From Siminovitchia fordii DSM 16014 = CIP 108821 (GTDB lineage: Bacteria > Bacillota > Bacilli > Bacillales > Bacillaceae_C), in contig NZ_KB894687.1 of the NCBI RefSeq assembly GCF_000374565.1, forward strand, positions 158,968 to 222,967: DNA of 64,000 bases. The letters are read 5' to 3'. Below the pieces are notes generated by a model, which was not told the origin of the DNA, made no database searches, and saw only the letters and a program-made list of their open reading frames with translations. The position numbers were made by a program, and so were the translations under genes. This document shows, piece by piece, positions 27,901 to 35,969 of this stretch. Numbering within the stretch: position 1 is the first letter of the stretch; each line of letters starts with the position of its first letter.

Positions 27901-30900
27901 ACTGGAGGATACAATCAAAGTTACAAAAGCAGGGTCCGATGAGCCTTTAGTTGCAGTTAAAGATTATGAATTAAAAATTGATGACAATGCATTTGAATTG
28001 AAAATTCTCGGAGAAACGTCGGACACTTACAACGTTAAGTATTCTTCTTATATTCTGGCCCAAGCAACCACTGACATAACAAATGATGCTGAAGTAAAGC
28101 CAAATTCCGAAGTAGTTGGGACGACGGTGAAAGAAGAAGTGGTCCAAGTAAGAATCAGCTCAGGAGGCGCCCCTACTCAAGGCGGCACGGGAGAGCTTAT
28201 TCTTGAAAAAGTTGAAGCCGGCTCGAACATACCGTTAAAAGGCGTTGCTTTCGTATTAAAAACAATTGTTGGCAATAAGAAAATTGTCGTTCGTGAAGGA
28301 ACTACAAATGCTGAAGGAAAACTTCACTGGACTGGTCTAAAATATGGAAAGTATTTTTTAGAAGAGACAGTGCCTGAAGGATATTTAGTAGAAACTCCAA
28401 CATTAGAAATTGAGCTTATATATGACAAGATGCCTGAGGGAGTCATAACGAAAAAGATTGAAAACAAGCGTCAAACAGGTACAGCAAAGATTATAAAGAC
28501 AGATGCGGTAACAAATGAGAAATTAGCAAATGCAACTTTCAAAATAACTAATGTTGAAACAAATCAAATATTCGAATTAAAAACGAATGAAGAAGGTGTT
28601 GCAGAAGCGGAAGTACCATTTGGAGAGTATAAGGTAGAAGAGATTCAAGCCCCGAAAGGATATAAGATTGCAAAAAGATTGGACAATATAAATATTGAAA
28701 TAGGAAATACAACGGAAATCACTATTGATAACGATGCGCTAATCGATATTTCCGGTGAAAAAACTTGGATAGATGGTGATTCGAAAGACCGCCCCGCCTC
28801 CATCACGGTTCAACTCTTTGATGGTGGTGACCAACCTAAAGAAGAGAAGAAAGTGTCAGTTAATGAGGGTTGGAAGTATACATTCAAAAATTTACCTAAA
28901 TATGATAAACAAGGCAAAGAAATTAAGTATACAATCAAAGAAGTCCCAGTAGATGGATACATTTCAGAAGTTAAGGGGAGCAATATCACTAATATTGAAT
29001 TGATGGATATTTCTGGTAAAAAGACATGGAAAGATGGAGATTCAGAAGATCGTCCAGATGCTATCAAAGTGAACTTGCTTCGAAATGGAGAGATGCAAGA
29101 CTCCAAAGAAGTGACAGCAGATGACGGCTGGAAATACAGTTTTACGGATTTAAAGAAATATGACGAAGATGGTAAGGAATACAAGTACACTGTGGAGGAA
29201 CAAGTAGTTCCAGGGTATAAATCAGAAACCGACGGATTTGATATCACAAATACTCGTTCTGAAAAGACATCTGTTGAAGTAACGAAACGTTGGCTGGATG
29301 ATGAGTCAAAAGACCGTCCAGATTCTGTTACAGTTATTCTTTTACAAAATGAAAAAGAATTTGATCGTGCAGAAATAAAAGGTACTGAAGCCTGGAAGTA
29401 TGTATTTACAGCCCTTGAAGCCTACGATGAAAACGGTGTGGCATATGAATACACTATTAAAGAAAAGCAGGTACAAGGTTATGAGTCAACAATCGAAGGC
29501 TACGATATTACTAATCTGCGTGTAGGCAAAACATCCGTAGAAGGTATGAAGACCTGGAAAGACGATAATTCCAAGGATCGTCCAGAAAGGATCAAAGTAG
29601 ACCTTCTGCAAAATGGTGAAGTCATCGACACAAAAGAAGTGACAGATGGCACTTACTGGAAGTACAGTTTTACCAACTTGGATGAATTTGACGAAAATGG
29701 TGCGGCTTATGAATACACTGTGAAAGAGCACCCTGTAGAAGGCTATCAATCGACGGTGGATGGCTACGACATCACGAACGTCCGTGTAGGCAAAACATCA
29801 GTGGAAGGAACGAAGACATGGAAAGACGATAACTCCAAAGATCGTCCGGAAATGATCAAAGTCAATCTCCTTCAAAATGGTGTTGTGGTCGATACACAAG
29901 AAGTGACAGCAAAATCTGACTGGAAATATAGCTTTACCGACTTAGACAAGTACGATGAAGAAGGCAAGGCTTACAAATACTCCGTAAAAGAGCAAGGAGT
30001 ACCCGGGTATAAATCCGAAGTGGATGGCTATGACATCACCAACACCAGATCTGACAAAACATCCGTTACCGTAACAAAAGGCTGGAAAGATGATAACTCC
30101 AAAGATCGTCCAGAGTCGATTATAGTGAACCTTCTACAAAATGGTGATGTAATTGATACAGCTAAAGTTACAGCAGCTGATGATTGGACTTATGAGTTCA
30201 AAGATCTAGAGGCATATGATGAAAACGGAGCCGCATACGAGTACACTGTAAAAGAAGAAGCAATTGAGGGCTATGAAACAACAGTGGATGGTTATGATAT
30301 CACAAACTTACGTGTAGGCAAAACATCCGTCGGAGGCAAAAAGACTTGGGATGATGATAACTTCAAAGACCGTCCGGAAGTGATCAAAGTGGACCTCCTT
30401 CAAAATGGTGAAGTGGTCGACACAGTAGAAATCACAGCCGACACAAACTGGAAGTATAGCTTTACTGACTTAGATAAGTATGATGCAGAAGGAAAAGCAT
30501 ATACTTATACAGTGCAGGAGCATGCTGTGGAAGGATATGAGTCAATTGTTTCAGGCTATGACATTACGAACAAATTGATTCTTGGTGGGGTTAAACTGAT
30601 CAAAGTCGATAAAGACAATCACAAGGTCACTTTGGCCAAGGCGGAATTCGAACTTCAGGATGCAGATGGTAAAAAGCTTCAGGGAGGCTTGACAACCGAT
30701 CAATACGGAAAACTGTCAGTGTCAGGATTGATACCGGGAGACTATCAATTTATTGAAACAAAAGCTCCCGAAGGGTATGAGAAGCTTAAGAAGCCAATTA
30801 CCTTCACAATCGAAAAAGGCCAAGAGGAGTCATTAACTTTGATTGTCGAGAATACTGCTATTCCAACGGAAACGCCGGTTGATCCAGGAAAACCTTTTGA

Positions 30901-31063
30901 TCCGAGCAAGCCGAGTGAGCCAGTAAAGCCAGGTCAGGAGGAACAAACTGGCTTTAAACTGCCAAACACGGCAACATCTTTATTCAACTACGCATTAGCA
31001 GGTATTATATTGCTCATTTCGGGTTTGTTGTTAATGAAAAGGAGCAGAAAGAAACAGCAATAA
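24950..31063 (+). CDS. Giant cell-wall-anchored adhesin with Cna-B repeats and LPNTA sorting signal
   Basis: This protein of about 2,037 residues is secreted and wall-anchored. A signal peptide (about 1-30) leads into roughly 1,040 residues of repeated beta-sandwich adhesin domains (recurring WT/WTI.VN and I.D motifs, like collagen-binding or Sdr-type domains). Two SpaA-like domains (about 1077-1260) follow, then seven Cna-B repeats of about 88 residues (1264-1876), a third SpaA-like domain, a Pro-rich spacer, LPNTA at 2004-2008, a hydrophobic helix and a KRSRKK tail. The Lys of KTW and the Asn of DITN in the Cna-B repeats fit internal isopeptide bonds. ATG 24950 is chosen because GGAGGAG (24933-24939) is too close to ATG 24941. 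LPNTA, not LPXTG, matches class D sortases such as the one encoded next. Confidence 0.92.
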   Translation: MRKKVVLMAYILVLVSHTVLSSSVPLTAVAKELGKSIFTNVILTDKQGTVIDRNENPGYQSGRDAEVNLSFDWSLADMGVNEGDTYSYKLPSQLIPKAENGKLLTSGNSDIGTYNVADDGLVTVAFNGEAGANAEGKLKIKASFNKEFITDKEVISIPFTLNNQEKMIHVSFQADAVPEAEEAQRQDEANKSAEADVEDNAKNETRDTPVEDTQDKIKVKLDSDIQALNGEEKRDPKPIEENIIKDGTLVLKKADGSPIQEGELLSPKEGLRVEFDWALPNDHEYIAGDTFELQLPEKLAIYNEINDVLSDGATVFGTYKVTMDGKVLFTFNEYIEKAPNVKGHFYVQSELSEQKITKVENILEFKVMDEVIKEIPINVKPKSGQAIAKTGKPVGGSFNAEEIEWTVIVNTSRESLKNAMIQDPISAGQELIIDSIILKEVEVDIKGNVIKEKDNTVELNNNSTKENLALELGDTNKAYKLIFRTKIKEEEKDKEGTTSYANTAKLVSDGKKDAESGTTVSVSRPKSIEKTSSPFNKGDRTVTWTVNANFNEKLLKAGETITDEFTFTVGNETLNNVFEVENIEIKQVDSFKSDGTVGETSIAPEDLFEINPVGNKITYTLKKDTNKAFIIKYNTKVKDGAYITHDGKITNKVSLNGKTSESSQGVYQQVGKKGHGEINYKDKTIDWSITINADKQKLSNFVLTDNFSGSGQKLVKDSIKIEPADEDATITVNDSDEGFIIDFGNITEAYIIKYQTKFTYDFGSKKEKPNFTNGLHLSYKTSDGKDYNLDITDQVNPNNETKNNGVKSGEVDNETKEITWTVDVNYNQLSLDNAEFIDKIAENQSLVDGSVKVYETAIEKVGGVTVGEEVKDLPITNVNNEVKIDLGNINQSYRVVFKTIDKDGIYNSNEKYENTAKFIPREGEEHNLKAHVTLPHQGEFLDKKGVHNKDDWTIDWTIEVNKSKSKLTDITITDSLGDESLQVLLEDTIKVTKAGSDEPLVAVKDYELKIDDNAFELKILGETSDTYNVKYSSYILAQATTDITNDAEVKPNSEVVGTTVKEEVVQVRISSGGAPTQGGTGELILEKVEAGSNIPLKGVAFVLKTIVGNKKIVVREGTTNAEGKLHWTGLKYGKYFLEETVPEGYLVETPTLEIELIYDKMPEGVITKKIENKRQTGTAKIIKTDAVTNEKLANATFKITNVETNQIFELKTNEEGVAEAEVPFGEYKVEEIQAPKGYKIAKRLDNINIEIGNTTEITIDNDALIDISGEKTWIDGDSKDRPASITVQLFDGGDQPKEEKKVSVNEGWKYTFKNLPKYDKQGKEIKYTIKEVPVDGYISEVKGSNITNIELMDISGKKTWKDGDSEDRPDAIKVNLLRNGEMQDSKEVTADDGWKYSFTDLKKYDEDGKEYKYTVEEQVVPGYKSETDGFDITNTRSEKTSVEVTKRWLDDESKDRPDSVTVILLQNEKEFDRAEIKGTEAWKYVFTALEAYDENGVAYEYTIKEKQVQGYESTIEGYDITNLRVGKTSVEGMKTWKDDNSKDRPERIKVDLLQNGEVIDTKEVTDGTYWKYSFTNLDEFDENGAAYEYTVKEHPVEGYQSTVDGYDITNVRVGKTSVEGTKTWKDDNSKDRPEMIKVNLLQNGVVVDTQEVTAKSDWKYSFTDLDKYDEEGKAYKYSVKEQGVPGYKSEVDGYDITNTRSDKTSVTVTKGWKDDNSKDRPESIIVNLLQNGDVIDTAKVTAADDWTYEFKDLEAYDENGAAYEYTVKEEAIEGYETTVDGYDITNLRVGKTSVGGKKTWDDDNFKDRPEVIKVDLLQNGEVVDTVEITADTNWKYSFTDLDKYDAEGKAYTYTVQEHAVEGYESIVSGYDITNKLILGGVKLIKVDKDNHKVTLAKAEFELQDADGKKLQGGLTTDQYGKLSVSGLIPGDYQFIETKAPEGYEKLKKPITFTIEKGQEESLTLIVENTAIPTETPVDPGKPFDPSKPSEPVKPGQEEQTGFKLPNTATSLFNYALAGIILLISGLLLMKRSRKKQQ
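28741..30577 (+). repeat. Seven approximately 264-bp Cna-B repeats within the adhesin gene
   Basis: Units begin near 28741, 29000, 29265, 29525, 29788, 30052 and 30316, each marked by a coded K.W.D..S.DRP motif and ending in GYDITN or a close variant. Units 3-7 share the linker coding RVGKTSV or RSDKTSV and are closest to each other in DNA, which suggests recent expansion by recombination. Units 1 and 2 are more diverged. Confidence 0.88.
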
Positions 31064-31069
31064 ATCATA

Positions 31070-31108
31070 AACTTCCACATACCAAAGGTGTATGTGGAAG
31101 TTTTTTTT
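31070..31108 (+). terminator. Terminator after the adhesin gene
   Basis: AACTTCCACATAC (31070-31082) pairs perfectly with GTATGTGGAAGTT (31090-31102) and runs into eight T residues. The sortase gene therefore has its own promoter. Confidence 0.92.
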
Positions 31109-31123
31109 CAAATCCTGTATTGG

Positions 31124-31171
31124 AATATTCTATAGGAATATTTAAAGTAATTATACAATTTATGGTATAAT
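31124..31171 (+). promoter_or_regulatory. Sortase gene promoter region with palindrome
   Basis: A perfect palindrome AATATTC-TATAG-GAATATT (31124-31142) lies 23 bases before TATAAT (31166-31171). No good -35 box is present at 17 bases, so an activator or repressor site is plausible. This motif differs from the TGTACAG repeats before the adhesins. Confidence 0.4.
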
Positions 31172-31231
31172 ATAATACAATTACTCTTTTATTTTTACAT
31201 ATTCCGATAGAAAAATCAGGGGAGATTCATT

Positions 31232-31789
31232 ATGAGATATATCTCTATAATAATTATTATTATTGGATTGGGCTTTATCGGATATAGTGGATTTCATCTT
31301 TGGAATTCAAAACAAATGGAGAAAGAAGCTTTAGAACGAGCGGAAAGCATCATTTCAAATGATAATTCGGATGCAGCCTCCTTTACACCGCAATTTGGCG
31401 AAGAAATAGGAATATTGGAGCTTCCCAAGTTGAAAAAATCTCTCCCAATAGTAGAAGGGGTAGATGAAGACGACTTGGCCAAAGGCGTTGGTCACTACAG
31501 CGGAACAGCACTACCCACTGAGAAAGGGCAAATCGTATTGTCCGGACATAGGGATACTGTTTTTCGCCGGCTGGGAGAATTGGAAATCGGTGATGAGCTT
31601 CATGTACAAATGCCTTATGGAAAGTTCAAATATTCCATTGAAGAAACTGAAATTGTCAGTGCAGATGATTTGACTGTAATCCGCCCGGATCTCGAGGAGG
31701 AAATGCTGACAGTAACTACATGTTATCCATTCAGATATGTGGGAGATGCTCCTGACCGTTATATTATTTATGCCAAACCAATGAACTGA
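31232..31789 (+). CDS. Class D sortase
   Basis: This 185-residue membrane-tethered transpeptidase links secreted proteins to the cell wall after cutting between T and the last residue of the sorting motif. An N-terminal hydrophobic anchor (about 3-22) precedes the sortase barrel, with catalytic H106 (LSGHRDT), C164 (TTCYPF) and R176 (DRYIIY). The compact size and TTCYPF are typical of class D. The B. anthracis class D sortase SrtC is known to recognise LPNTA, which is exactly the motif of the upstream adhesin, so that protein is its probable substrate. GGGGAG precedes the ATG. Confidence 0.92.
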   Translation: MRYISIIIIIIGLGFIGYSGFHLWNSKQMEKEALERAESIISNDNSDAASFTPQFGEEIGILELPKLKKSLPIVEGVDEDDLAKGVGHYSGTALPTEKGQIVLSGHRDTVFRRLGELEIGDELHVQMPYGKFKYSIEETEIVSADDLTVIRPDLEEEMLTVTTCYPFRYVGDAPDRYIIYAKPMN

Positions 31790-31831
31790 TCCAGAGAGGA
31801 CATGTTATACACTTTAAAAAAGGTGGTAGCA

Positions 31832-32989
31832 ATGATGAGAGTTATTTTAGTTGACGATGAACCATTGGCTCTTAAACACTTGGAAAGATTGGTAGGGGAA
31901 ATTCAGGGCCTTGACATCATTGGCAAATTTGATAATCCAGAAAAAGCTTTGGAAGCAATACTAAGGGACCGGCCTCAAATTGTCTTTCTTGATATTGAAA
32001 TGCCAGAAATCAATGGGATTCAGATTGCTGAACGTATTCACAATACATTCCCTGAAATGAATATCGTGTTTGTTACAGCGTATAATGAATATGCTGTAAA
32101 AGCTTTTGAACTTAATGCTATTGATTATGTCATAAAACCGATTCAAAGGAAAAGGCTGGAGGAAACAGTTCGACGGATTATCATCAAAGCTCCTACACCT
32201 ATTGATACGCCCGATGATGCCGGCGTTATTTGCTGTTTCAAAACTTTACGATTTAAAAGTTCAATGGATGATCCAGATATCATTGAAGTCCATTGGCGGA
32301 CATCCAAGGCGAGGGAACTGTTCTCATTTCTATTACAACATCGTCAGAATCCCGTTCGGAAAGATGTGTTGCTCGATCTTCTGTGGCCTGAATTTGATGA
32401 GAGCAAAGGATTGGCACAGTTGTATGCAGCTATTTACCAAATACGAAAAACTCTAAAAAAAATAAATATTAATATCACTATATCCAGTTTTGAAAACAAC
32501 TATATGTTGGAGTTGAATGATACTAAGATTGATGTGGATGAGTGGGAAAGGGGAATGAATAAGTTATCGGTTGTGAAAGGAGATAACCTTCCCCAATTTC
32601 GAAGTCTATTAAGTTTATATATAGGGGACTATCTATCGGAAGAAGGTTATTTGTGGGCAGAAAGCGAACGTGAGAGATTAAGAATCCTTTGGCTTCATTA
32701 CATAAAGGACTTGGCAGACTTTTTTATCTCTAAAGAGAAGTATACAGACGCGATTTTATTATATCAGCGGGTCCAGATACTCCATCCATATGTAGACAGC
32801 AGCTACTTTATCCTAATGAAGTTATATGATCTTATAGGGGATCGGCATTCGGTTACACAGCAATATAATAACCTAAAGAATATGTTGAAGGACGAGTATG
32901 GTATAAAGCCCAATGATGTAATCGAAAATTGGTATGAAGACTGGAAAAAGAAACAGAAAAGAGCAGAAATTTTTCTTGAAAAAAAATGA
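31832..32989 (+). CDS. Response regulator with SARP-like winged helix and BTAD output
   Basis: The 385-residue cytoplasmic regulator has a receiver domain (about 1-125) with D54 in FLDIEMPE and K in VIKPIQ. It then has an OmpR-like winged helix (about 150-235, with VRKDVLLDLLWPEFDESKGLAQLYAAIYQIRK broken here only by description) and a C-terminal helical bacterial transcriptional activator domain (about 240-370). ATG 31832 follows AAAGGTGG; an adjacent ATG at 31835 is also possible. It has no orphan-kinase partner other than the hybrid kinases nearby, so those are the likely phosphodonors. The 11-bp direct repeats before both adhesin genes are the type of site SARP proteins bind, so I infer it activates adhesin transcription. 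Confidence 0.88.
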   Translation: MMRVILVDDEPLALKHLERLVGEIQGLDIIGKFDNPEKALEAILRDRPQIVFLDIEMPEINGIQIAERIHNTFPEMNIVFVTAYNEYAVKAFELNAIDYVIKPIQRKRLEETVRRIIIKAPTPIDTPDDAGVICCFKTLRFKSSMDDPDIIEVHWRTSKARELFSFLLQHRQNPVRKDVLLDLLWPEFDESKGLAQLYAAIYQIRKTLKKININITISSFENNYMLELNDTKIDVDEWERGMNKLSVVKGDNLPQFRSLLSLYIGDYLSEEGYLWAESERERLRILWLHYIKDLADFFISKEKYTDAILLYQRVQILHPYVDSSYFILMKLYDLIGDRHSVTQQYNNLKNMLKDEYGIKPNDVIENWYEDWKKKQKRAEIFLEKK

Positions 32990-33018
32990 ATGCCTACCCA
33001 TAACGGCATTCATTTTTT
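32981..33018. terminator. Bidirectional terminator between the regulator and the third kinase remnant
   Basis: AAAAAATGAATGCC (32981-32994) pairs with GGCATTCATTTTTT (33005-33018), a perfect 14-bp stem with A and T ends. The stem overlaps the end of the regulator gene. Confidence 0.88.
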
Positions 33019-33021
33019 ATA

Positions 33022-34124
33022 TCACTTTTTATGTGGAACATTAAATGTGACCGTTGTCCCTTGGCCCGGTACCCTGTATATTTTTAATTCCGTTCCAAAC
33101 ATTTGTTTTAACCGCGTATTGGTATTGACAATACCAATACCTCTTGATTGTTCAGGTTTGCTTGACAGGACCTCGTTGATTTTTTCTTCGTCCATGCCAA
33201 CTCCATCGTCTTGAACGATTACCTCTGAATGTTCTTCAAATCTAACCACTTTAATAAGGATTGTACCTCCATCAATTTTTTTGAGTACCCCGTGTCTTAT
33301 GGCGTTTTCCACGAGTGTTTGGATGGATAAAGGGGGAATAAGCAAATCGGTTGATGTATTGACTTCCCACTCAATATGCAGTCTGTCTCCAAACCGCTCC
33401 TTCTCAATATATAAATAAGAATTCAGCAGTTCAAGCTCATGTTCAAATGAAACGGCACGCTCCAGATTTACCGGATCAAAGCTTTTCTGTAAATACTGGC
33501 CAAACTAATTAAGAAGAACCGTCATTCTATCGGTATCGACTTCACTCAGCGAGACAATCGTGTTGAGTGTGTTAAATAAGAAGTGAGGCTGTATTTGGGC
33601 TTGAAGCCATGCTGCTTCCATTTGCAGCCTCTCGTTGATTGACTGTTTTAGATTAGTCAGGGCATTGACTCTGGCTTTTAATTCCAAACTATTGACAGGC
33701 TTTGATATATAAACATTTGCTCCCGATAGGAAGCCTGTCACGATATCCTGTATTTGGCTTCTTGCTGTTATAAGAAGGATCGGTAGCTCGGAAATAGAAA
33801 ATTGTTCACGAATCATCCTGGATAATTCGTAACCTGACATGGTTTGCATCATGACATCTGCGATAATTAAATCCCATTTCTTCTATTCAAATGTATCAAT
33901 GCTTCTTGTCCGCTTGTTACTGTAACAAGATCCTTCCATTCGCCATCCAGGCTAATTGTTTCTCTTTCAAGGCCATCCCAATTTCTAAGGTCTAAAATAC
34001 CTTGCTCTGCCTCAGGGTGATCAGAGCTATTGTAGTGATAAAACCATATAAACCTGCAGCCTGTTAAAACGAGTATAAATAAACAAGCAGCAAGAATTGT
34101 TTTTGTTTTTACTTTTTTAGTCAA
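33022..34124 (-). pseudogene. Third, internally deleted hybrid kinase remnant
   Basis: The 5' part (from TTG 34124) codes for a signal segment and the start of the sensor domain (ILDLRNWDGLERETISLDGEW). It is then joined directly to a receiver domain (LVTVTSGQEALIHL), so the 7TM region and the entire first kinase are gone. A frame break near 33860, in the receiver, is followed by an open frame with KPVNSLELKARV and QPHFLFNTLN. A TAG then interrupts near 33507 before the last ATPase part (VENAIRHGV, GIGIVNTNTRLKQ). It is related to, but more diverged than, the copies at 17160 and 21651. Non-functional as a full kinase. Confidence 0.85.
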
Positions 34125-34314
34125 AACAGAGATTTCACACCTTTAATATTTTTATGTTGTCTATCAGTCTATATTGCGTACATTCCAATTATATATCTTT
34201 TTTAGGATAATAGTGGACAAAGCTCTTAGAAAATACATACTCACTTCATCAAAATAACACAATTTTAGGTTATGCTTATGGTAAGTTTATCATGTTTAAA
34301 ATGAAGGTGAGATG

Positions 34315-35286
34315 ATGAGAAAACTCCATTTGCTTTTTATCAGTCTGACATGTTTTTTCATTCTGTCTGGCTGCCAGGGAAAAAAGCAGCAGCCAATTGA
34401 TGAAGGGCAATCATTTGCAGCAACTTTAAATGTGGGAGATTTCAGTATAGATTTTTTAAATGAAGACGGGAAGGTGTTTGCCCGCTGGGAATTAAGTAAG
34501 GCATATACCGGAGCAGCCCTCCTTCCTGATGGTGATACACTGGTCCTGTATGGACCTGAAGTCGAGGAAGTGGATTTTTATTCCCTGAAAAAGGGGTCTG
34601 TAATAAAACACTTTAAGACCGGAAAAGGTATTTCAAATGTTATTTACCTTGAAGCAAGTGCTGAATTCGCTGTTGCTGACAAGGCCCAAAACAAGGTCCG
34701 CTTTTTTAATGAAATTGGAAAAGAAACAGAAAGCGTAAAAACACCTGATTATCCGATGGCAATGGAGACAGATGGAGAGCGTCTGTATGTGGCAACATTC
34801 AAAGGTGCCAAGCTTTCAGTCATCAATCTAAAGAAACATGAAACAGAGAAAGAGTTCGATATTAATGCATCCACGGCAGGTATGCTGTTGCGGGAAAAAG
34901 AAAAAGAGATATGGATTGGCGGCCATGGAAAAGGGGATAAGCCCCAATCAGCCATTTCGGTATATGAACTTGACTCCGGCACTTTGAAAGATCAGTTGTC
35001 AGCTCCCCTGATGCCTGTGGACTTTTTTGAAAATGCCAATGGGATATATGCGTTAAGCCATGGTACAAATATGCTGTATCAATATAATTCCAGTAAAAAG
35101 CTGTTAAAGAAAATCGAGGTTGGGGCCAATCCGTTTGTGATTGATTCATTTGATGGAAAGCTTATTGTAGCAGGTTTTGACAGTGAAAAGCTGTATTGGA
35201 TCAACCCGGAAACACTTGACATTGAGCGAACTGCTGATGTCGGCAAAGGGCCATTTGTAATTTTTACGCGTGAGAAGGTGACATGA
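34315..35286 (+). CDS. Lipoprotein with YVTN-type beta-propeller
   Basis: This protein of about 323 residues has a lipoprotein signal peptide with lipobox LSGC. The rest is a run of short beta-rich repeats (DGDTLVLYG, ERLYVATFKGAKLSVINL, NGIYALSHGTNMLYQY) typical of YVTN or 40-residue propellers. It would sit on the outer face of the membrane. AAGGTGAG suits ATG 34315 better than ATG 34312. The stop overlaps the start of the next response regulator, so all three genes form one operon. It may be an accessory sensor for the two-component system; this is inferred from position only. Confidence 0.82.
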   Translation: MRKLHLLFISLTCFFILSGCQGKKQQPIDEGQSFAATLNVGDFSIDFLNEDGKVFARWELSKAYTGAALLPDGDTLVLYGPEVEEVDFYSLKKGSVIKHFKTGKGISNVIYLEASAEFAVADKAQNKVRFFNEIGKETESVKTPDYPMAMETDGERLYVATFKGAKLSVINLKKHETEKEFDINASTAGMLLREKEKEIWIGGHGKGDKPQSAISVYELDSGTLKDQLSAPLMPVDFFENANGIYALSHGTNMLYQYNSSKKLLKKIEVGANPFVIDSFDGKLIVAGFDSEKLYWINPETLDIERTADVGKGPFVIFTREKVT

Positions 35287-35969
35287 TGGTACACGTGTTG
35301 ATCGTGGATGATGAAGAAGAGATGAGAGACCTGATCTCCATGTACTTACAAAATTCCGGATATCGGACTTCTGAGGCTGAAGGGTATAAACAACTCCAGG
35401 ATGAATTTTTGAAAGATGAAAAAGATGAACCGGATCTTATACTGCTTGATATCATGCTTAGCGGTATGGACGGATTTGAAATATGTGGAAAAATCCGTGA
35501 GAAAAGCAATGTCCCCATCATATTTTTATCCGCAAAGGGTGAGGAATGGGATAAGGTGAAGGGGCTAAGGCTGGGAGCAGACGATTATATAGTCAAGCCG
35601 TTTTCACCAGGTGAACTTGTGGCAAGGATTGATGCAGTATTAAGAAGGTCCGTATCCAATAAAAATGAGGCTGTCATGGAGCATGGGGATTTTTTGATGG
35701 ATGAAGAACAGAGGAAGCTCACCGTTGGCGGCGATGAGGTTCTATTGACTTACAAGGAATTTGAACTTCTCAAAGTGATGATGAAACATCCGGGTAAGGT
35801 TTTTTCACGGGAATCGTTGCTTGAAAAAGTATGGGATATGGCGTACCAAGGAGGATTGCGTACAGTAGATACACATATAAAAACCCTTCGGATGAAGATA
35901 GGAGAGGAAGCAGGGCGTTATATACAAACCGTTTGGGGCTGCGGCTATAAATTCGAGGTTCCGAAATGA
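35283..35969 (+). CDS. OmpR/PhoB-family response regulator
   Basis: The 228-residue protein has a receiver (DDEEE, phospho-accepting Asp in LLDIMLSGMDG, Lys in YIVKPFSPGEL) and a C-terminal winged helix (LTYKEFELLKVMMKHPGKV, RTVDTHIKTLRMKI, VWGCGYKFE). Start overlaps the upstream lipoprotein stop and its stop overlaps the kinase start (ATGA in both cases), so expression is coupled. Targets are unknown; the His-rich lipoprotein gene downstream is a candidate. Confidence 0.95.
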   Translation: MMVHVLIVDDEEEMRDLISMYLQNSGYRTSEAEGYKQLQDEFLKDEKDEPDLILLDIMLSGMDGFEICGKIREKSNVPIIFLSAKGEEWDKVKGLRLGADDYIVKPFSPGELVARIDAVLRRSVSNKNEAVMEHGDFLMDEEQRKLTVGGDEVLLTYKEFELLKVMMKHPGKVFSRESLLEKVWDMAYQGGLRTVDTHIKTLRMKIGEEAGRYIQTVWGCGYKFEVPK

